DNA of 64,000 bases from Pterois miles (taxonomy: Eukaryota; Chordata; Actinopteri; Perciformes; Scorpaenidae). Positions 46,404-58,938 of the stretch are shown here, one piece after another (within the stretch, counting starts at the first letter, position 1; every line of letters begins with the position of its first letter). Position numbers and translations under genes: made by a program. Below the pieces are notes generated by a model that made no database searches, was not told the origin of the DNA, and saw nothing but the letters and a program-made list of their open reading frames with translations. Where the stretch lies: assembly GCA_947000775.1 (NCBI GenBank), contig CAMQGK010000056.1:3437001-3501000 (forward strand), in the 5' to 3' direction.

Positions 46404-47393
46404 TCCAGTTTATTGGGTACACTTGGCTGAAACATATGCAGTCTAATACAAAGGCCCTACTAGAGTTTTTCCAATATCAGTATCTAATATGTGTCCAATA
46501 CTATATGGTGAGTAAACCAGTCTGTGCACCGATTCAATACCATAATTTATTAACCCAGATAATGATCAACTTGTTTAACCGGAAAAACTAACATCCAGTC
46601 GCCCTGGATGTATCATGGTAAAAGGACTTGTGTTTACAGTATATTGCGGTTTTCTAGTCTTCCGACCAGTCAAAAAGATTTACACTACATGTTAGCATTC
46701 ACACAAACATACATACGCTGATGGCACAGAGGCTGCTATGCAAGGTGCCAACTTTCCCCATCAGGATCTAATCTGGATACTCATTCACACACGGATGCCG
46801 ATGCCTTCGGGAGCAATTTGGGGTTAAGGGTCTTACTCAAGGACACATTAATGTGACTGGAGCAGCTGAGGACTGAACGGCAGTTCCACTTGGTGACGAC
46901 TTGCTCTATCATCTGAGCCACAGCCGTATCACGGTGGCCACTGGCAAATGCTGTCCACTACCTGTACATGGTCAGTAGCAAACAGCTGTTTAATAAGAAT
47001 AATTGTAAATTATCTTTGTCATGCTGGTATTGGATCGCCACTTGGCATTGGCAGACACTGCAAGTTCAGGTATCTGGATCAGCATTGGGAAGGAAAGAAA
47101 TGGCATCAGAACCTCTAAAAGCCCTACAGTAAATTCTACCTTCATGAAGGTTAAAATGATCAGTTTTTGTTTGAATAGTTTTAGAGGTGTTGATTTAACT
47201 TTATGGTCATTTTGGAGGGCTGTAGTTTGTGGTGCTATTGAACTGTCTTATGTTATACTGAGAGGTGAATATAATATTTAGTTTACATTCACTGATGCTA
47301 ATGAGGACAAAATATTTCAACAAAAACATAACCTTCATGTTTTTTGTTTATTAGACTGCATTAGTTAGAGCTAGGTGTAGCTAATAAACTGGA
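46404..47393. mobile_element. MITE with TCCAGTTTATT ends, carrying an inserted SINE
   Basis: Left end TCCAGTTTATTGGGTACACT, right end AGCTAATAAACTGGA with CTAGGTGTA before it. The body after 47090 (CCTACAGTAAATTCTACCTT and on) continues the sequence that stops near 46460, so the stretch between is an insertion. It includes the family B SINE at 46614-46928. A deleted copy lies at 59492-59609. Confidence 0.65.
46614..46928 (-). mobile_element. SINE family B copy
   Basis: The minus strand starts CGGCTGTGGCTCAGATGATAGAGCAAG-like (tRNA A-box type; first 20 bases CGGCTGTGGCTCAGATGATA) and runs through CCCCAAATTGCTCCCGAAGG to a tail resembling AAACACAAGTCC. The copy at the right edge of the window (63791-64000) shares the body. 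Confidence 0.65.
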
Positions 47394-48770
47394 AAGTGAA
47401 CGGAGTGTGTTTTTCTCAAGTAAAACACAAGTCATCTTCAGATATTGTCTCCTTTGCAACACTTAAGGAAACACTGTGTTCAAAATATAACATTGCTCAT
47501 ATCATCAGGGATTTGTTCATAAATTAAAACTGAATGACTTGAGGTTCATTTGGAAAATTATGAATGTCAGTGTCTAGACAAAAAGGCTATTCGGTAAAAA
47601 AACAAAGAACAGAATCTGCTATTTTGTTGTATTTTTTTGTATGAATGTATATTAAATAAAGCACTTGTTAATGTTTCCTGTTGGAGTGCAAGACAAGATG
47701 GCCTCTAAATACAGAGGCCAACAAGTTGAGCCTTAACGATATTAGCTCACAGAGATAGCTCAGTAAATCTTACATTTTTTATTAACCAATTTAAGTGATA
47801 GTTATGACAAAGTAGATTAAAATGATTTTTGAACTTGCAAATAGCAATAGGGCATCACTGTCAAAAATCCTACATCTGTCAGGCTATATTGATGAGATAA
47901 CAAAGATAGACAGGTATTAATCTACAAAGCCACTGTGGCTGACCCAGGACCCTGACCTCAACCCTGAAATGCATAGTGACTTCTACCCCTTTCACACCAA
48001 GGACTTAACCAGGGTTGATTGTGTGTAGACGCTTATGAAAAAATGCCAGTCACATTAGCTCATGTTGTTTTACACTCTGAAACATTTTGTCTAAACCTGC
48101 TTAAAATCTTCATTCTGTATCCTAGTGGGACTATAACTCACTGGTTTAAGTGTCATTCAGTGTTTATCAAGTAAGTGATGCAAATTATCGAGATTCTTAC
48201 AAAGTAATTTATTACACAAAACACTAAGTTTCCATTTGCGTTTTAACAAAATGAGTTTCCAGTCTCATATTGTGCATGTGATCGTAATGCACATAGGATT
48301 TGTATATGAAGCACACAACCAAATTTTGACTTCATGTGTGCATGTTTGTTGAAATAATTAAAGGACAATTGGTCACAGTGTACAGGTACTTCACCCTAGT
48401 TGGCTGTGGAAACATTCCTCAGATCAGCAGGCAGGGCTTAAGCACTTAACTGTAGTTGGCAGGTATGACACAGCGGGTCCCCTGGCTGACCTCTTCGATT
48501 ACATAGTACATGTTGATAAAGGAGGTTTCATTATGGCAAATTTACTCATGTTAAAGTACAAAAAAGTATTTTCCATAACCTCAAAATTGAATACTGACAG
48601 AACCTGACTACTTTTGCTTAAGACAAAAAAAAAAAAAAAAATAATAATAAAAGCATTACACCTTTAGTAAAAACTGGGGAGAACAGTCTTTTTGTGTGGG
48701 TGTGTTTGGGGGTAGGTTTGACCTAATGCTCCTTCTTTCCCCCCGTAGGAAGCAGTCCCCTTGCCTCCGT

Positions 48771-50854
48771 TTACAGTAGGACACATTTACTGCTCTTCTT
48801 TCCCCGCCTGGCCTGTAGTGCAGCCCTGGTGGCCATCTCAAACACTTCCCTCACGCCATCCTTTGTTTTTGCAGAGCACTCCATGTATCCAAAGGCACTG
48901 ATCCTGTTAGCCATGTCCCGTCCATCCTCTGGTTTCACAGGTTCCTTAAGAAAAAAGGTCAGTTTTAGGAAATGGGCATTCAGTGCTACAAGACTATTTG
49001 TGTTTGTTTAGGATTTGTTTTTACCTGCTTCATTTTGGCAAGCTCCCTCCGGGTGTGCTCATCGTTGCGCAGGTCCTTTTTATTTCCCACCAGTATAATG
49101 GGAACATTGGGGCAGAAGTGTTTCACCTCAGGAGTCCACTTCTCAGGGATGTTCTCTAAATGAGGGGACAAAAGGCACCATCAGTCAGACACTACTACAT
49201 GGTGCACCTAAGTGAGATGAGGGTGAAGTCTGTTGCAAAGGTTACTCACAAATTTCATAGGCGATAAATATCTTGATAAGTGTTTGTGCAGCTGTGTGTA
49301 AAAAACTGTGATTCGACACGAGGAGAGAGCTAATATATTTCCCCATGTCCAACAAATGTGCCAGTTTATCTATTTTGTTTGTAGCTGTTTTTTAAGATGG
49401 CATTATTAGAGCTATTTTTAAATCTCAGACTGGTCTGTCTACGTCTCTCTGAAATATAATACCAGTAAATTGAAATTACATCTTAACTGTTTACTCTAAA
49501 TAATCCTTTTGCAAAACCTCTGCTGGTATTTAGAAGAAATGTACATGCAAAGACAATAACTCTCTGTTTCACCTTACCAAGACTGTCAGGGCTGTCGATG
49601 GAGAAGCACATGAGAATGACATCAGTGTCTGGATAGGAGAGTGGGCGCAGTCTGTCATAGTCCTCTTGACCTGCTGTATCCCAGAGTGCTAACTCAACCT
49701 GCCATAAGAAGAGGTAACAAGTTATTCAGGTCTATAGGTTTAAAACTATGCAGACTTAATGAGTGCATACAAATCAATATCCTGTATTGAGAAATACTTA
49801 ATGTATTACACTGCAACTGATTTCCTCCAGGGATTAATAAAGGTTCATCTTATCTTATGTGGCATAAAAAACATCTCATATACAATGACTCTGCTTAACC
49901 GTTTTACATGAAACAACAGCTTAACACATATATATATATTTACTTTAGCAAAGACAACATGTTCTCACAATGTTGCTCTTAGCAATAACCATCTAGACAA
50001 GCATTTTTAAATTAAGACTGGGAAAGTGGCAATCATGTTAAAAGATTAACATCCCAATATAATAGACGCTCATAAGTATTAAATATTAGGGCTGCAACTA
50101 AAGATTGTTTTCAATGTCGCCTAATCTGTTGATTATTTTCTCAATTAATCGATTAATTCTTTGGTCTAGGAAAGTGGTGAAAAATGTTGATCAGTGTTTC
50201 CGAAAGCCCAAGATGACGTCCTCAAATGTCTTGTTTTATCCAAAAGAAAGTTTTGTCCAGAAAAGTAGTGTTTCACATTCAGAAATCAGACAAATAAAAC
50301 AGTGGACAGTAAAGAAATGCAATATTAATTAAGAGTTCTGTCAGACAGAGCAGATAAATTGTGCAATATAAACTTATTTTATTTTTCTTTAAACACATGA
50401 ATAAACCATATTAATGTTACTCCTAAACTGAACTTGAGTAAGAGCTGTCATTCAGACTAATACGTGCTACTGCTTACCCATTATACTCAACAATATAGAG
50501 AGAGATTTTTTTTTTTTTCAACAAGCCTTTTCGTCAAACCAAACCCTTAAGATAAGTCAACTTTATTTCTATTAATCAACACATCACATACAACCTGTCT
50601 CATTATTGGTAAGAGGGAGTAGAAAGTGAATACAACCAGCGCTCAGCTGCTGTTCTAAGTTACGTGATGATGATGATGAAGAGCAAAATGATTCATACCT
50701 GCTTGCTATCAACTTCAATGTCAGCAACGTAGTTCTCAAAGACCGTGGGCACATAGACCTCTGGAAACTGGTCCTTACTGAACACAATGAGCAGACAGGT
50801 CTTCCCACAGGCTCCATCTCCCACTATGACCAGCTTTTTCCTGATTGCTGCCAT
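48771..50854 (-). CDS. rhoa: RhoA small GTPase
   Basis: Four coding exons (minus strand): 50699-50854, 49578-49698, 49025-49155, 48771-48944, giving 193 aa, the same as human RHOA and nearly identical to it. RhoA switches between GDP and GTP forms at the plasma membrane and drives stress fibres and contractility through ROCK and mDia. Visible motifs are the P-loop GDGACGKT (12-19), switch I YVPTVFENY (34-42) with Thr37, switch II DTAGQEDYDRLRP (59-71), NKKD (117-120), SAK (160-162), the basic tail ARRGKK and the CAAX box CVLL, which is geranylgeranylated. The tail SSKCVLL differs from human KSGCLVL, which is the only cluster of change. Fish have several rhoa paralogues and the letter cannot be assigned. 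Tail-to-tail with tmem43. Confidence 0.97.
49811..49858 (+). mobile_element. SINE tail without head
   Basis: CTCCAGGGATTAATAAAGGT followed by CATCTTATCTTAT. It is a degenerate family A tail in rhoa intron 2 (between coding exons 1 and 2). Confidence 0.5.
50087..50335 (+). mobile_element. AGGGCTGCAAC element, partial
   Basis: It begins TTAGGGCTGCAACTAAAGAT, then CAATTAATCGATTAATTC and AAGCCCAAGATGACGTCCTC. A shorter relative is at 62009-62221. The right end is missing. Confidence 0.6.
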
Positions 50855-52000
50855 AGCTGCAAATAGGGGACAGAAAAACAGCAGAGTTAACGACATGAGA
50901 ACACTTTATCTAACAGGGAGGTCAATTTTACTGCATTATGCAACTACTACCTCCACGCCTGTGAGAAACGATGAGCAGCCACTAACCTTCAGCTGTGTTG
51001 ACACAACGCCAAACCCGTCTGAAACAACACCTGAGGCTATTTAGCTTTCTGTGGCAGCATCAACATCACGGCTGTTTATAGTCAGTAAGTCAGCCATGCA
51101 GTAGGTTTCATACAAGGAAGGACACGTGGACAACATGCACAGTTGCCTGTTATGTTGATTTAGGCTTAAAATGTAAGTCAGACTAGGAACTCTCTTCCAT
51201 GGTGATACATTTCCGCTACAGTGTTTCTGACCCACCCCGGGATTAAGACTGACAAATTACTCCGTTTATACGTTTGTCCAACATCACAATCACAACACGG
51301 ACTAAACTAACCTAAAAGTCAAGGTGTTGTTAGCTGGTACCAATAATTGTGGCTCATTGTAGTGTAGGCTGACCTAGATTTCAGTTAGCTACGAGGTTAT
51401 GTTTACAAAAGATTTGACGCTAGCTGCCATAGCTAACCAGCTAGCGTTAGCCGGTTAGTGCGCTAAATTTACATCTTTATGATATAATTCAAAGGTAGAA
51501 CAGGATACATGTGCGATATTTATGACATAATACATCTCATATTACAGTGGTGTTTGTGGTTCCTTAATAACTACGCAGACAAACCTCACCTTTTCCTTAC
51601 AGCCACAAACCGGCACGGCTGGCTAGCTACACAGACATAGCTTAGCATAACGGAAGTCAAAGCGACTTTATCGGTCCGTTAGCTAGCTGGCTAGCGTCAG
51701 CAGAATATCGGATGAAAATGTAGGTTAACAACATCTATAAAACTATACCGCTGTCAATAAAATATACTATCAAGGTACCGCTGCACACATTTGCTTGTAA
51801 ATATAACACGCTTACCAACTGATTGGTTTAAAATCTATCCAACTGATTTCCAAGTAGTGCTTTGTTGGCCTCCGTCGCTGCTCCCTGACTGCGCTGCTGC
51901 TGCTGGAGGATTAACAGGAGGGAAGTGAGGGGGGTGGGGAGAGGATAGCACCACTCTGTTGTACAAACATTTAAAATTATACCCTATAAATGTAGTTTAT
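50855..52000 (-). promoter_or_regulatory. rhoa: rhoa 5' UTR intron, non-coding exon 1 and promoter
   Basis: A GTAAGC donor on the minus strand (51810-51815) follows sequence CAATCAGTTG, and upstream of it is a GC-richer stretch with CAGCAGCAGCAGCGCAGTCA (about 51885-51905). This fits a non-coding first exon from 51816 to about 51900, as in other vertebrate rhoa genes. The intron is about 1 kb and has GCTAGC/TTAGC-rich patches. No TATA box is seen. The exact start is not visible. Confidence 0.5.
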
Positions 52001-52061
52001 AATAATAATAATAATAAGTATCATTATTATTATTGTTATTATTATTATAATCCCCGAAATT

Positions 52062-52092
52062 AAGATAAGATAAGATGAACCTTTATTAAAAT
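52062..52092 (-). mobile_element. SINE tail without head
   Basis: The minus strand reads AATAAAGGTTCATCTTATCT then TATCTTA. It is a family A-like tail only, about 160 bp upstream of the likely rhoa exon 1. Confidence 0.5.
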
Positions 52093-54189
52093 TAATGTAA
52101 TTTATTACAAATATTATTACAATTAGAGATTTATTTGGTCTTTTTTAGTCAAAAATATTATACAGGAAAGCAACATCATTACCAGGCATTATGACATTCA
52201 CCATATACAGATAACAGATATCATATATCATGGATTATTGGCAGGGGGTCAGCACTTAATTTTTTGCATAGTTTCCCTGAATTTCAAAGCAGGCAGTAAA
52301 AGGAAGGCAAATAACATTTAACATTTTAATCAGTGAGGATGATTGAGGCAAAAAAAAATCCCTGGTGATCCATTTTCTAAGTCTTTAAATTATTTTCTCC
52401 TGTTTTTATAACTTAAGACTGGGTGGAAAAATTGTATCTGGATAATCTTTCCCCCTTTTTAAATTTTTTGTCTGTGAATCAAGTAAAAAAATTAGGCAGA
52501 TTTTTTTTTTCTGTCTAAAAAGTAACTTAGAACTAGAAAAATCAGCCTAAATTTTCTTTCTTCGTGTTTCACAAATAAAAACAGTAACTTAGAAAAAGTA
52601 TCTGAAGTAATAAACACACAGGAGAGAAAATAATTAAGATCAGACTTAGAAAATGGATCACCAGAAAAAAAAAAAAAAAAACCTGCTTGATTGAAAGATG
52701 GAAGATTTCAAACCTGCTATCTGCTGAATGCTGAATTGCTTTTTCTGGTACTGTACGTGTTCCCAGGAGGTATCATACATGGCCTGTAGTTATAAGATAT
52801 GTTTTCACTTTTAGAGTATTATTAGTAGTATTAGTAGCAGTAGCTAACACACCCTTGCATGTTTTAACACACATAATGTGAAATATTGTTTATGTATTTT
52901 GTTTTAAATTATTATAGCCCTATTATATATGTTTTGTGTAGTAGGACCTGCTGTAACATATATAGTGATAGAGAGAAACGTTTACTAACATGCTGTGTAC
53001 TTAAACTAAAGGCCTCTGGCTCAGACCCCTGCTGGAAAATGACATGCCAAAATGAACAGAGAATATTGCTGCAACGACAAGGTGCATTTGAATAATTTAA
53101 AGGTAACACTAGCGAGTTTTCTGCAGAGGTGTAAGCATCAATAAATATGGTTTTGGGTAAATGAAGATGGAACTCATTTAAAATCTGCTTAACAAAACTG
53201 TACAATTTTAGAGAAAATATTCCTTTGGATAATGCAGTTGCAGCCTAAAACCTTAAGAAAGCCACAGCATAACATCTGAACATTACCTGCAACCACAAAC
53301 GTATGCTAATAAAGTGAAGCACAACAAAGCCCGAGATGTCTGAGTAGAGGTGTGTTGAGGTGAATTATTCAAATTGCCAGGTATTTGTGAAACTTATTTA
53401 ATAATTTACATGTCACTTCAGTTATTAATTTAACTGTATGCATGTTCCCATTCAAAGAAAAAACATAATTCATTAGTCTATATGGACAGCTCAGGTCTGT
53501 ATTAAAGCTCAATGCCTGTAGAATTAATGCAGTACCATGTTTTATCCACTAGGTGGAGACATGGACCGTGTTTTTACCCGGATGGCTGTTGGATGCTGGA
53601 CGGAGACAGTGCAGATGCTCCATCATGTCATGTAAATGCAAACAGACAACTGGAATGGACTCAAACAACATTGATAAACCCGCAAACACAAGTTTTGATT
53701 ACAAAACAGCAAAGGTAAGACACTCTCAGAATTCACAATGAGATATTGTTTGTGTGGGTAGCACAGAGTAGCTACCTCTGTCTATAGTTGCAGCTGCCCC
53801 CAGTACTGGGGGTGCTATGGTGTTTGAGCTATTATGAGCTACTAATTAACCTGCTTTTGGGGCTCCAGAGTAAAACCTAGCTGCTGGGCACCTTAAGCGC
53901 CCTACATTATTCCTGTAGTCCTACATGGCCCCAGTTATTGGTAAACTGATGAAAGAAATGTCTATGAAATGCAAATTAATTTAGGTTTATACGCCATTAA
54001 AACACAATAGGATTTTTTCAAAGCAGTAGGAAAAGCCACATTAGGAAAAGCCCAGGTGTTACTGATAACATTCATGATTACTCAGTTCATGTGTCTCAGC
54101 AAGTCATGACCCTGAAAGTGAAGCAGTCATCATTAATTTTATTATTTACACCTGTGCCTGTCCTACTGTGACATGTCAATGTATAGGCC

Positions 54190-54717
54190 CTTTTCACAGC
54201 AGCCATTTTGACATTTCCCAGCGGGGTAAACACAGGTGTAACTGATGTAAATAATGGTGCCTATTTAGTGTGTCACAGTGAGCCAGCATATGCAACACCA
54301 GGGCCCCAATTAATGTTATTCATCACACCTGTAGAGGCTGCACGGTGGTGCAGTGGTTGGCACTGTCGCCTCACAGCAAGGTTTAAATCTGGCTTGAGGG
54401 TCTCCTGTGTGGAGTTTGCATGTTCTTCCTGTGTTAGCGTGGGTTTTCTCCGAGTTCTGCGGCTTCCTCCCACAGTCCAAAGACATGCAGGTTAATTGAT
54501 GACTCTAAATTGCCCGTAGGTGGGAATGTGAGCGTGAATGGTTGTCTGTCTCTATGTGCCCTGCGATGGACTGGCGACCTTTCACATTTTCGCCCGATGC
54601 TAGCTGGGAGCAACTCCAGCCCCCACGTGACCCCTAATGGGATAAGCAGTTGCAGATGGACAGATTACACCTGTGTTTACCCTGCAATGACATGTCTAAA
54701 TGGCTGTGGTGAAAATA
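54190..54717. mobile_element. palindromic MITE split by a SINE
   Basis: Left arm CCTTTTCACAGCAGCCATTT (near 54189) and right arm TGACATGTCTAAATGGCTGT (near 54688) are inverted. A family C SINE at 54336-54663 lies between. CACCTGT is found on both sides of the SINE. Confidence 0.65.
54336..54663 (+). mobile_element. SINE family C copy
   Basis: It starts GGCTGCACGGTGGTGCAGTG and carries TGTGTGGAGTTTGCATGTTC and CAGTCCAAAGACATGCAGGT. The head's B-box region is shortened. It ends in GGATAAGCAGTTGCAGATGG. Confidence 0.8.
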
Positions 54718-55044
54718 TGTCAAAAAGGCAGTTATCAGCTAAAATAATGAAGGTTTTTAAAAATAGATTAGGACACAGGGTTTCAAGATCAAGTAATAAA
54801 GCAGGACCCACCTTAATGCTGTTATCATGCTCATTGTGCTTCAGTAGTCCTTGTTCTCATATTTCCAAGCCAGGTCCTGCAGGACCCACCTAGGCAGATA
54901 TTGTGCTGTAGTGGATCTACGCAGCTAATAAAATGACCATAAACCAGTTGATGAGCAGTGAACATGGGGCTTGAAGGGCCTCTATTGGTCTGGATCCCTG
55001 GGGCAGTCGTCTACCATGTCCACAGTAATCCACCTATGTGAGAC

Positions 55045-55400
55045 ACTTGTACTTTACTTGAGTATTTCCATTTTTTGCTACTTTATACTTCTACTCATCT
55101 TCATTTTGTAAAGGGAAATGTTGTACTTTTTTACTGCACTACATTTATTTTCTTGGTATACTGTAGTTATTTCGCAAAATGTGATTTCATGAATCACAGA
55201 GCGTATAAAATCTGTTGTATTGTTATAGGACACACTATCCAGCATTATGTGAAGAAGTCAGAATTAGGCCAACCTAAAGGTAAATGCTCTTTACACACTT
55301 ACTCATCTATAACTAGAATCATATAATAAAATATATAATACTACAACACTCTGACAGGAGCTATTGCATTGCGAGTACTTTTACATTTCATACTCTTTTG
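55045..55400. repeat. dispersed element with TACTT words
   Basis: GTACTTTACTTGAGTATTTC, then TATACTTCTACTC and later GCGAGTACTTTTACATTTCA. It is a common teleost repeat type, related to 38490-39085 and 57871-58400. Confidence 0.5.
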
Positions 55401-56708
55401 ACAAGACTTTAATTCAACACTTTAGAAAAGTGTTTGGCTCATTTCAGTGTGGACTAAAAAATGATTTAAATGTTTCAGACTGAGAGCTTGAGCCAGACAC
55501 AGAAAGAGAGTCTGTTGTCAGTTGCTGCAGCGGTGTATTAATAACTGCAGCTCTTGCTCTAATCCTGATAAGAGGCTTTCTCAGCACTGCTCAGTTCCAC
55601 CTCGTGGAAACACAACTCAGGCGTGTTTCTGTGAAAACAGCAATACTAATACATCCTATTCATCTGTATGTTCAAGTGGCCAAAAAAGATTTCTGAGGTT
55701 TATTTCTCTGAAATCCAAAGGCATGATGCTTTTCTGAGAAAAATTTTGTAAACAGATGTTCTTTAATAGCTGACAACAGCTTTTTTCCATGAACAGCCAT
55801 GTTCATACGAATGATTTTTAAGAGGATATCTGAAGTATTGCGCACATAAAAGAAATACACACTTTACTCTGTCTTTTGTTATATCTTTTAAAATGACCTC
55901 TGGCCCTCCAGTCTGCATGTCATAGTAGTGTCAGCCTGACCTCATAATATCGGTAACAGCATGTCTTATCACTGTACCCTGAACTATTTCAATTCTGTGA
56001 TTGGATTTGGCCAATAAAATCCAAACATGAGAGTAATTACAGTGACACTCAGCAGGGAACAAACCTCTTGTGGCTCCAAACAATAATAACGATAAGAACA
56101 TATGCTGTGTCCGGACAGCCATGACACAAAAAAGAAGGTGAAAGGACAAGAGATTTTGTGATGACTATATTCGTCATCAGTGTGCAGACCTCCTCTGTGC
56201 CCGTGTATCTCTGTTGGCTCAGCCATGGTTCATCAGGTTCATTGATTTTGTGAAGAGTGAATAAACATTGCTTTGTTCAACACTCTTTGCAAACTTCAGA
56301 TCCTGCATAATGAGTTCCAAAGCAAAGGAAAACAGTGATCCTAAGACATAAATCCAAATTATCCCTAATGACATGTCTATGGGAGCAATAAAGCAACCAG
56401 CAGCTGTTTTTTTCACTGATTTATGGTCTGAAACATGCAAAACCTATGTGACTTTTTACTGGTGGGAAATAGGACTAAGAGAAAAAAAACCCTCACATGT
56501 TGGCATTGTAGAAACAGACAGATGAACATACACAGATAGATGAAAATAATAAAAATATATACTCAGTAGCACTGTAGTAAGACTGAGCTCATTCATTTCA
56601 GTGGTCTTCTTCTGGGCCATTTGCCGTTGCAAATGGTCGTGGAGTGTGACCCTGACTGACCCACGTTACTGTCTGTGTCTGTGTCCTGCACCAGAGGGAC
56701 TGAGACCG

Positions 56709-57591
56709 TTATATGTGGAAGGGATAGTCCTGCAGGTAGCGCAGCAGAGGCTTCGGGAGTGGCAACAGGTCAGGGCAGTTAGTGTATCTGTTGATGGTGA
56801 GGCGAGTCAGGTGCTGCAGTGAAGGGAAGGCCTCTAGTTTGTGCAGCGGGTGCATCAGCTTCAGAGGCACTCCGCTGTCCTTAGCCGTGTGCTTGGCAGG
56901 GTCACAATTTGTTTGAGGATGGATGCCGTTAGACGCCTGGCCCTGCGGCGTGCTGCTTGAGACTGTGTAATGCTGTACGAGGCTGAGAACATCTGGGAAA
57001 GACCGCAGGGGAGGCAGGCTGGAGGAAATGGAGTCCAGCCAGAAAGAGCCCCTATTGTACTCTATGCGTACACTGGTGGGTCCGCAGCGGGTCTTCACCG
57101 ACAGGGCCAGCATGTACTGAGGATGACTGCTGTCCCGAACTAGAAACGTGCCTTCAGACTGCTCTAGGAGAGCTTCCCGAGCTTCACTTGCTGAGATAGA
57201 GCCCCAGTACCAGCCTGGGATCACACACATAGAGATCAGGTTTTATTTTTTTTTTACTTTTACATGAATGGTAAATATTTTGGTAAATATAGCCATACGA
57301 CTGGTGTTACTGGTAGTGCGGTTAGACACAATATCACCCCTCCCAAAATGTCTACAATATCAAATGAATAATATATGAGATGGATTCAAAACAAAGTCAG
57401 GTGTTGTATTTCAGTGAGATAAATGTCAGAATCAGTGGGGCTGCTGGTGTACCTGACGTCTGTAGATAGTGAAAGGTGGTGGTGATGGAGCGGAGGTCCT
57501 CTGCTCGGTCACAGGGCGGAGGAGAGGGATGCGTGCGGCAGGAACCTCCTCGCTCCTCATTATGGACAATGGTCAAAGCCCGGGCAACCAT
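56709..57591 (-). CDS. cish: cytokine-inducible SH2-containing protein (CIS, SOCS family)
   Basis: Two coding exons (minus strand): 57453-57591 and 56709-57214, giving 214 aa. CIS is induced by STAT5 and damps cytokine receptors by binding their phosphotyrosines and recruiting elongin B/C. The SH2 domain starts WYWGSISASEAREALL (48-63), with the phosphotyrosine-binding arginine in FLVRDSS (Arg73). The SOCS box is at the C-terminus: PLKLMHPLHKLEAFPSLQHL, then LTINRYTNCPDLLPLPKPLL, ending YPFHI. The N-terminus (MVARALTIVHNEERGG) differs from human MVLCVQG. ATG 57591 lies two bases inside its exon, so exon 1 is non-coding. The preceding exon (about 58652 to 58865) has a GTAAGC donor. Fish have more than one cish; the copy is not assigned. 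Confidence 0.93.
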
Positions 57592-57667
57592 TTCTGACAG
57601 ACAACAGCCCTGTTAATACATATGTAACATTACAAGTGTCCTTCAAATTAGTCCTGCATCGACAGCA

Positions 57668-57721
57668 GGGGCGGTAGTAGCTCAGTCAACGGGGACCTGG
57701 CTTATGAACTGGAGGGTTGCC
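57668..57721 (+). mobile_element. SINE head fragment, family A
   Basis: GGCGGTAGTAGCTCAGTCAA is followed by GGACCTGGCTTATGAACTGG and GGGTTGCCG, which is the tRNA-like head only. A T-run then follows. It lies in cish intron 1. Confidence 0.6.
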
Positions 57722-57870
57722 GTTTTTTTTTTTTGTGCAACCTGATATTGTATTATGTTACTTTCTAACCGTACCGTAAGTAATGAACATTTTTAATAGA
57801 TGTTAAATATAGATTTTGGTTGCCTTTGTCCAAAATGGGCTAACAGGCACAAAACCAACAAACCACCAAT

Positions 57871-58400
57871 GCTGGAAGTAGTACTCAAATCTTAATTTAC
57901 TTAAGTAAAAGTAGCAATACCAGTGTAGAAGAACTTTTGCAAGTTCTGCATTAAATTGTTTACAGTAGCATCAAAACATACTTGAAGTGGGCCAACAAAA
58001 AGTAAAAGTTCACACACAGAATATTGTAATGTCTATTATAGTGTTGAATTATGGTTATTGATGTACTAACGTGTTCATCACTTTAATGTTGCAGATGAAG
58101 CTAATTGTGATTATTTTATATAATGCTGTGTAGCTTGTGAATTTCACTGAGGGATAATAAAGTTTTATTTTTACCCTCAACAATACGTCATAATTTATTT
58201 GTTGATTATATTTAGTATTATCAATCTGAATCTATAAAGCAACTAAAGTAATCCAATAAATATAATGGAGTACATAGTAGTACAATGTTTCCCTCTGAAC
58301 TATAGTATAAAAGTGTGAAGTAGCAGTTAATGGAAACACTCTCAAAGTACTTCAGAATTGTACTTAAATACATTACTGGGGTAAATGTAGCCTACTTATA
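57871..58400. repeat. dispersed element with ACTTAAGTAAAAGTA words
   Basis: It begins AGTAGTACTCAAATC and TACTTAAGTAAAAGTAGCAA and closes near GTACTTAAATACATTACTGG. It ends against the (TA)n tract in cish intron 1. Confidence 0.5.
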
Positions 58401-58424
58401 CTTTTATACTTACTTATCTATCTA

Positions 58425-58553
<129 letters not shown>

Positions 58554-58651
58554 AAAGAATAACTAATTACATTGTTTATATAAAGTCTAGAATAAACAGA
58601 CTTTGGAAAAAACGATGAACAAATATGTATGTTATTGGTTTAAAATAAGCT

Positions 58652-58865
58652 TACCTAAAATCAAAGACAGTCATAAGGATCCAGTGTGGTAAACAGTTGA
58701 AAAACAGTCCAGTGAATAATCCAGCAGTTCCTCACAGTAAATAATGAATCATCGTAGCCAAATAGTCTCAGATGATGGCAAAACAGAGAAAATATTCCTT
58801 TTTACTCTCTGCCGTAGTCATAAAAAATGAGAAAAAAATAATATCCGTGTACGTTGTCGGTGGTC
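58652..58865 (-). other. cish: cish non-coding exon 1
   Basis: The right edge is inferred from a TATA box at 58893-58901. The left edge is a GTAAGC donor at 58646-58651. It contains an ATG (minus strand, 58671) that opens a frame of about 16 codons running across the splice junction and ending inside exon 2 after the main ATG. Confidence 0.5.
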
Positions 58866-58892
58866 TGCTGTAAGTGAAACTGAGACTGTGAG

Positions 58893-58901
58893 CTTTATAT
58901 T
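58893..58901 (-). promoter_or_regulatory. cish: TATA box of cish
   Basis: The minus strand reads GAATATAAAGC. It lies about 30 bp upstream of the inferred start and 40-70 bp downstream of the paired STAT-type sites. Confidence 0.55.
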
Positions 58902-58938
58902 CGGTCAACTGCAGAAAACAGCTCAGTTCAGTTTGTAG

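Larger units (their letters stand above)
45892..48770. other. convergent 3' region, tmem43 and rhoa
   Basis: tmem43 could end at AATAAA 46322-46327 (3' UTR about 430 nt) or, if it reads through the MITE, at 47655-47660. The rhoa 3' UTR enters from the right. A MITE with an inserted SINE fills 46404-47393. An A/TAA-rich tract lies at 48627-48652. No other gene is seen. Confidence 0.5.
52001..56708. other. gene-poor intergenic, rhoa to cish
   Basis: About 4.7 kb. It contains a (TAA)n-type tract and SINE tail near 52000-52092, AT-rich unique sequence, a partial palindromic MITE at about 54000-54190, a full one split by a SINE (54190-54717), and a TACTT-type repeat (55045-55400). Open frames of 60-127 codons here show no family that I recognise and no splice context. 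The cish 3' UTR lies at the right end. Confidence 0.5.

Noticed and set aside
55984..56440. Two overlapping minus-strand frames of 73-80 codons downstream of cish
   Set aside because: No similarity to a known family, no splice context, AT-rich composition.
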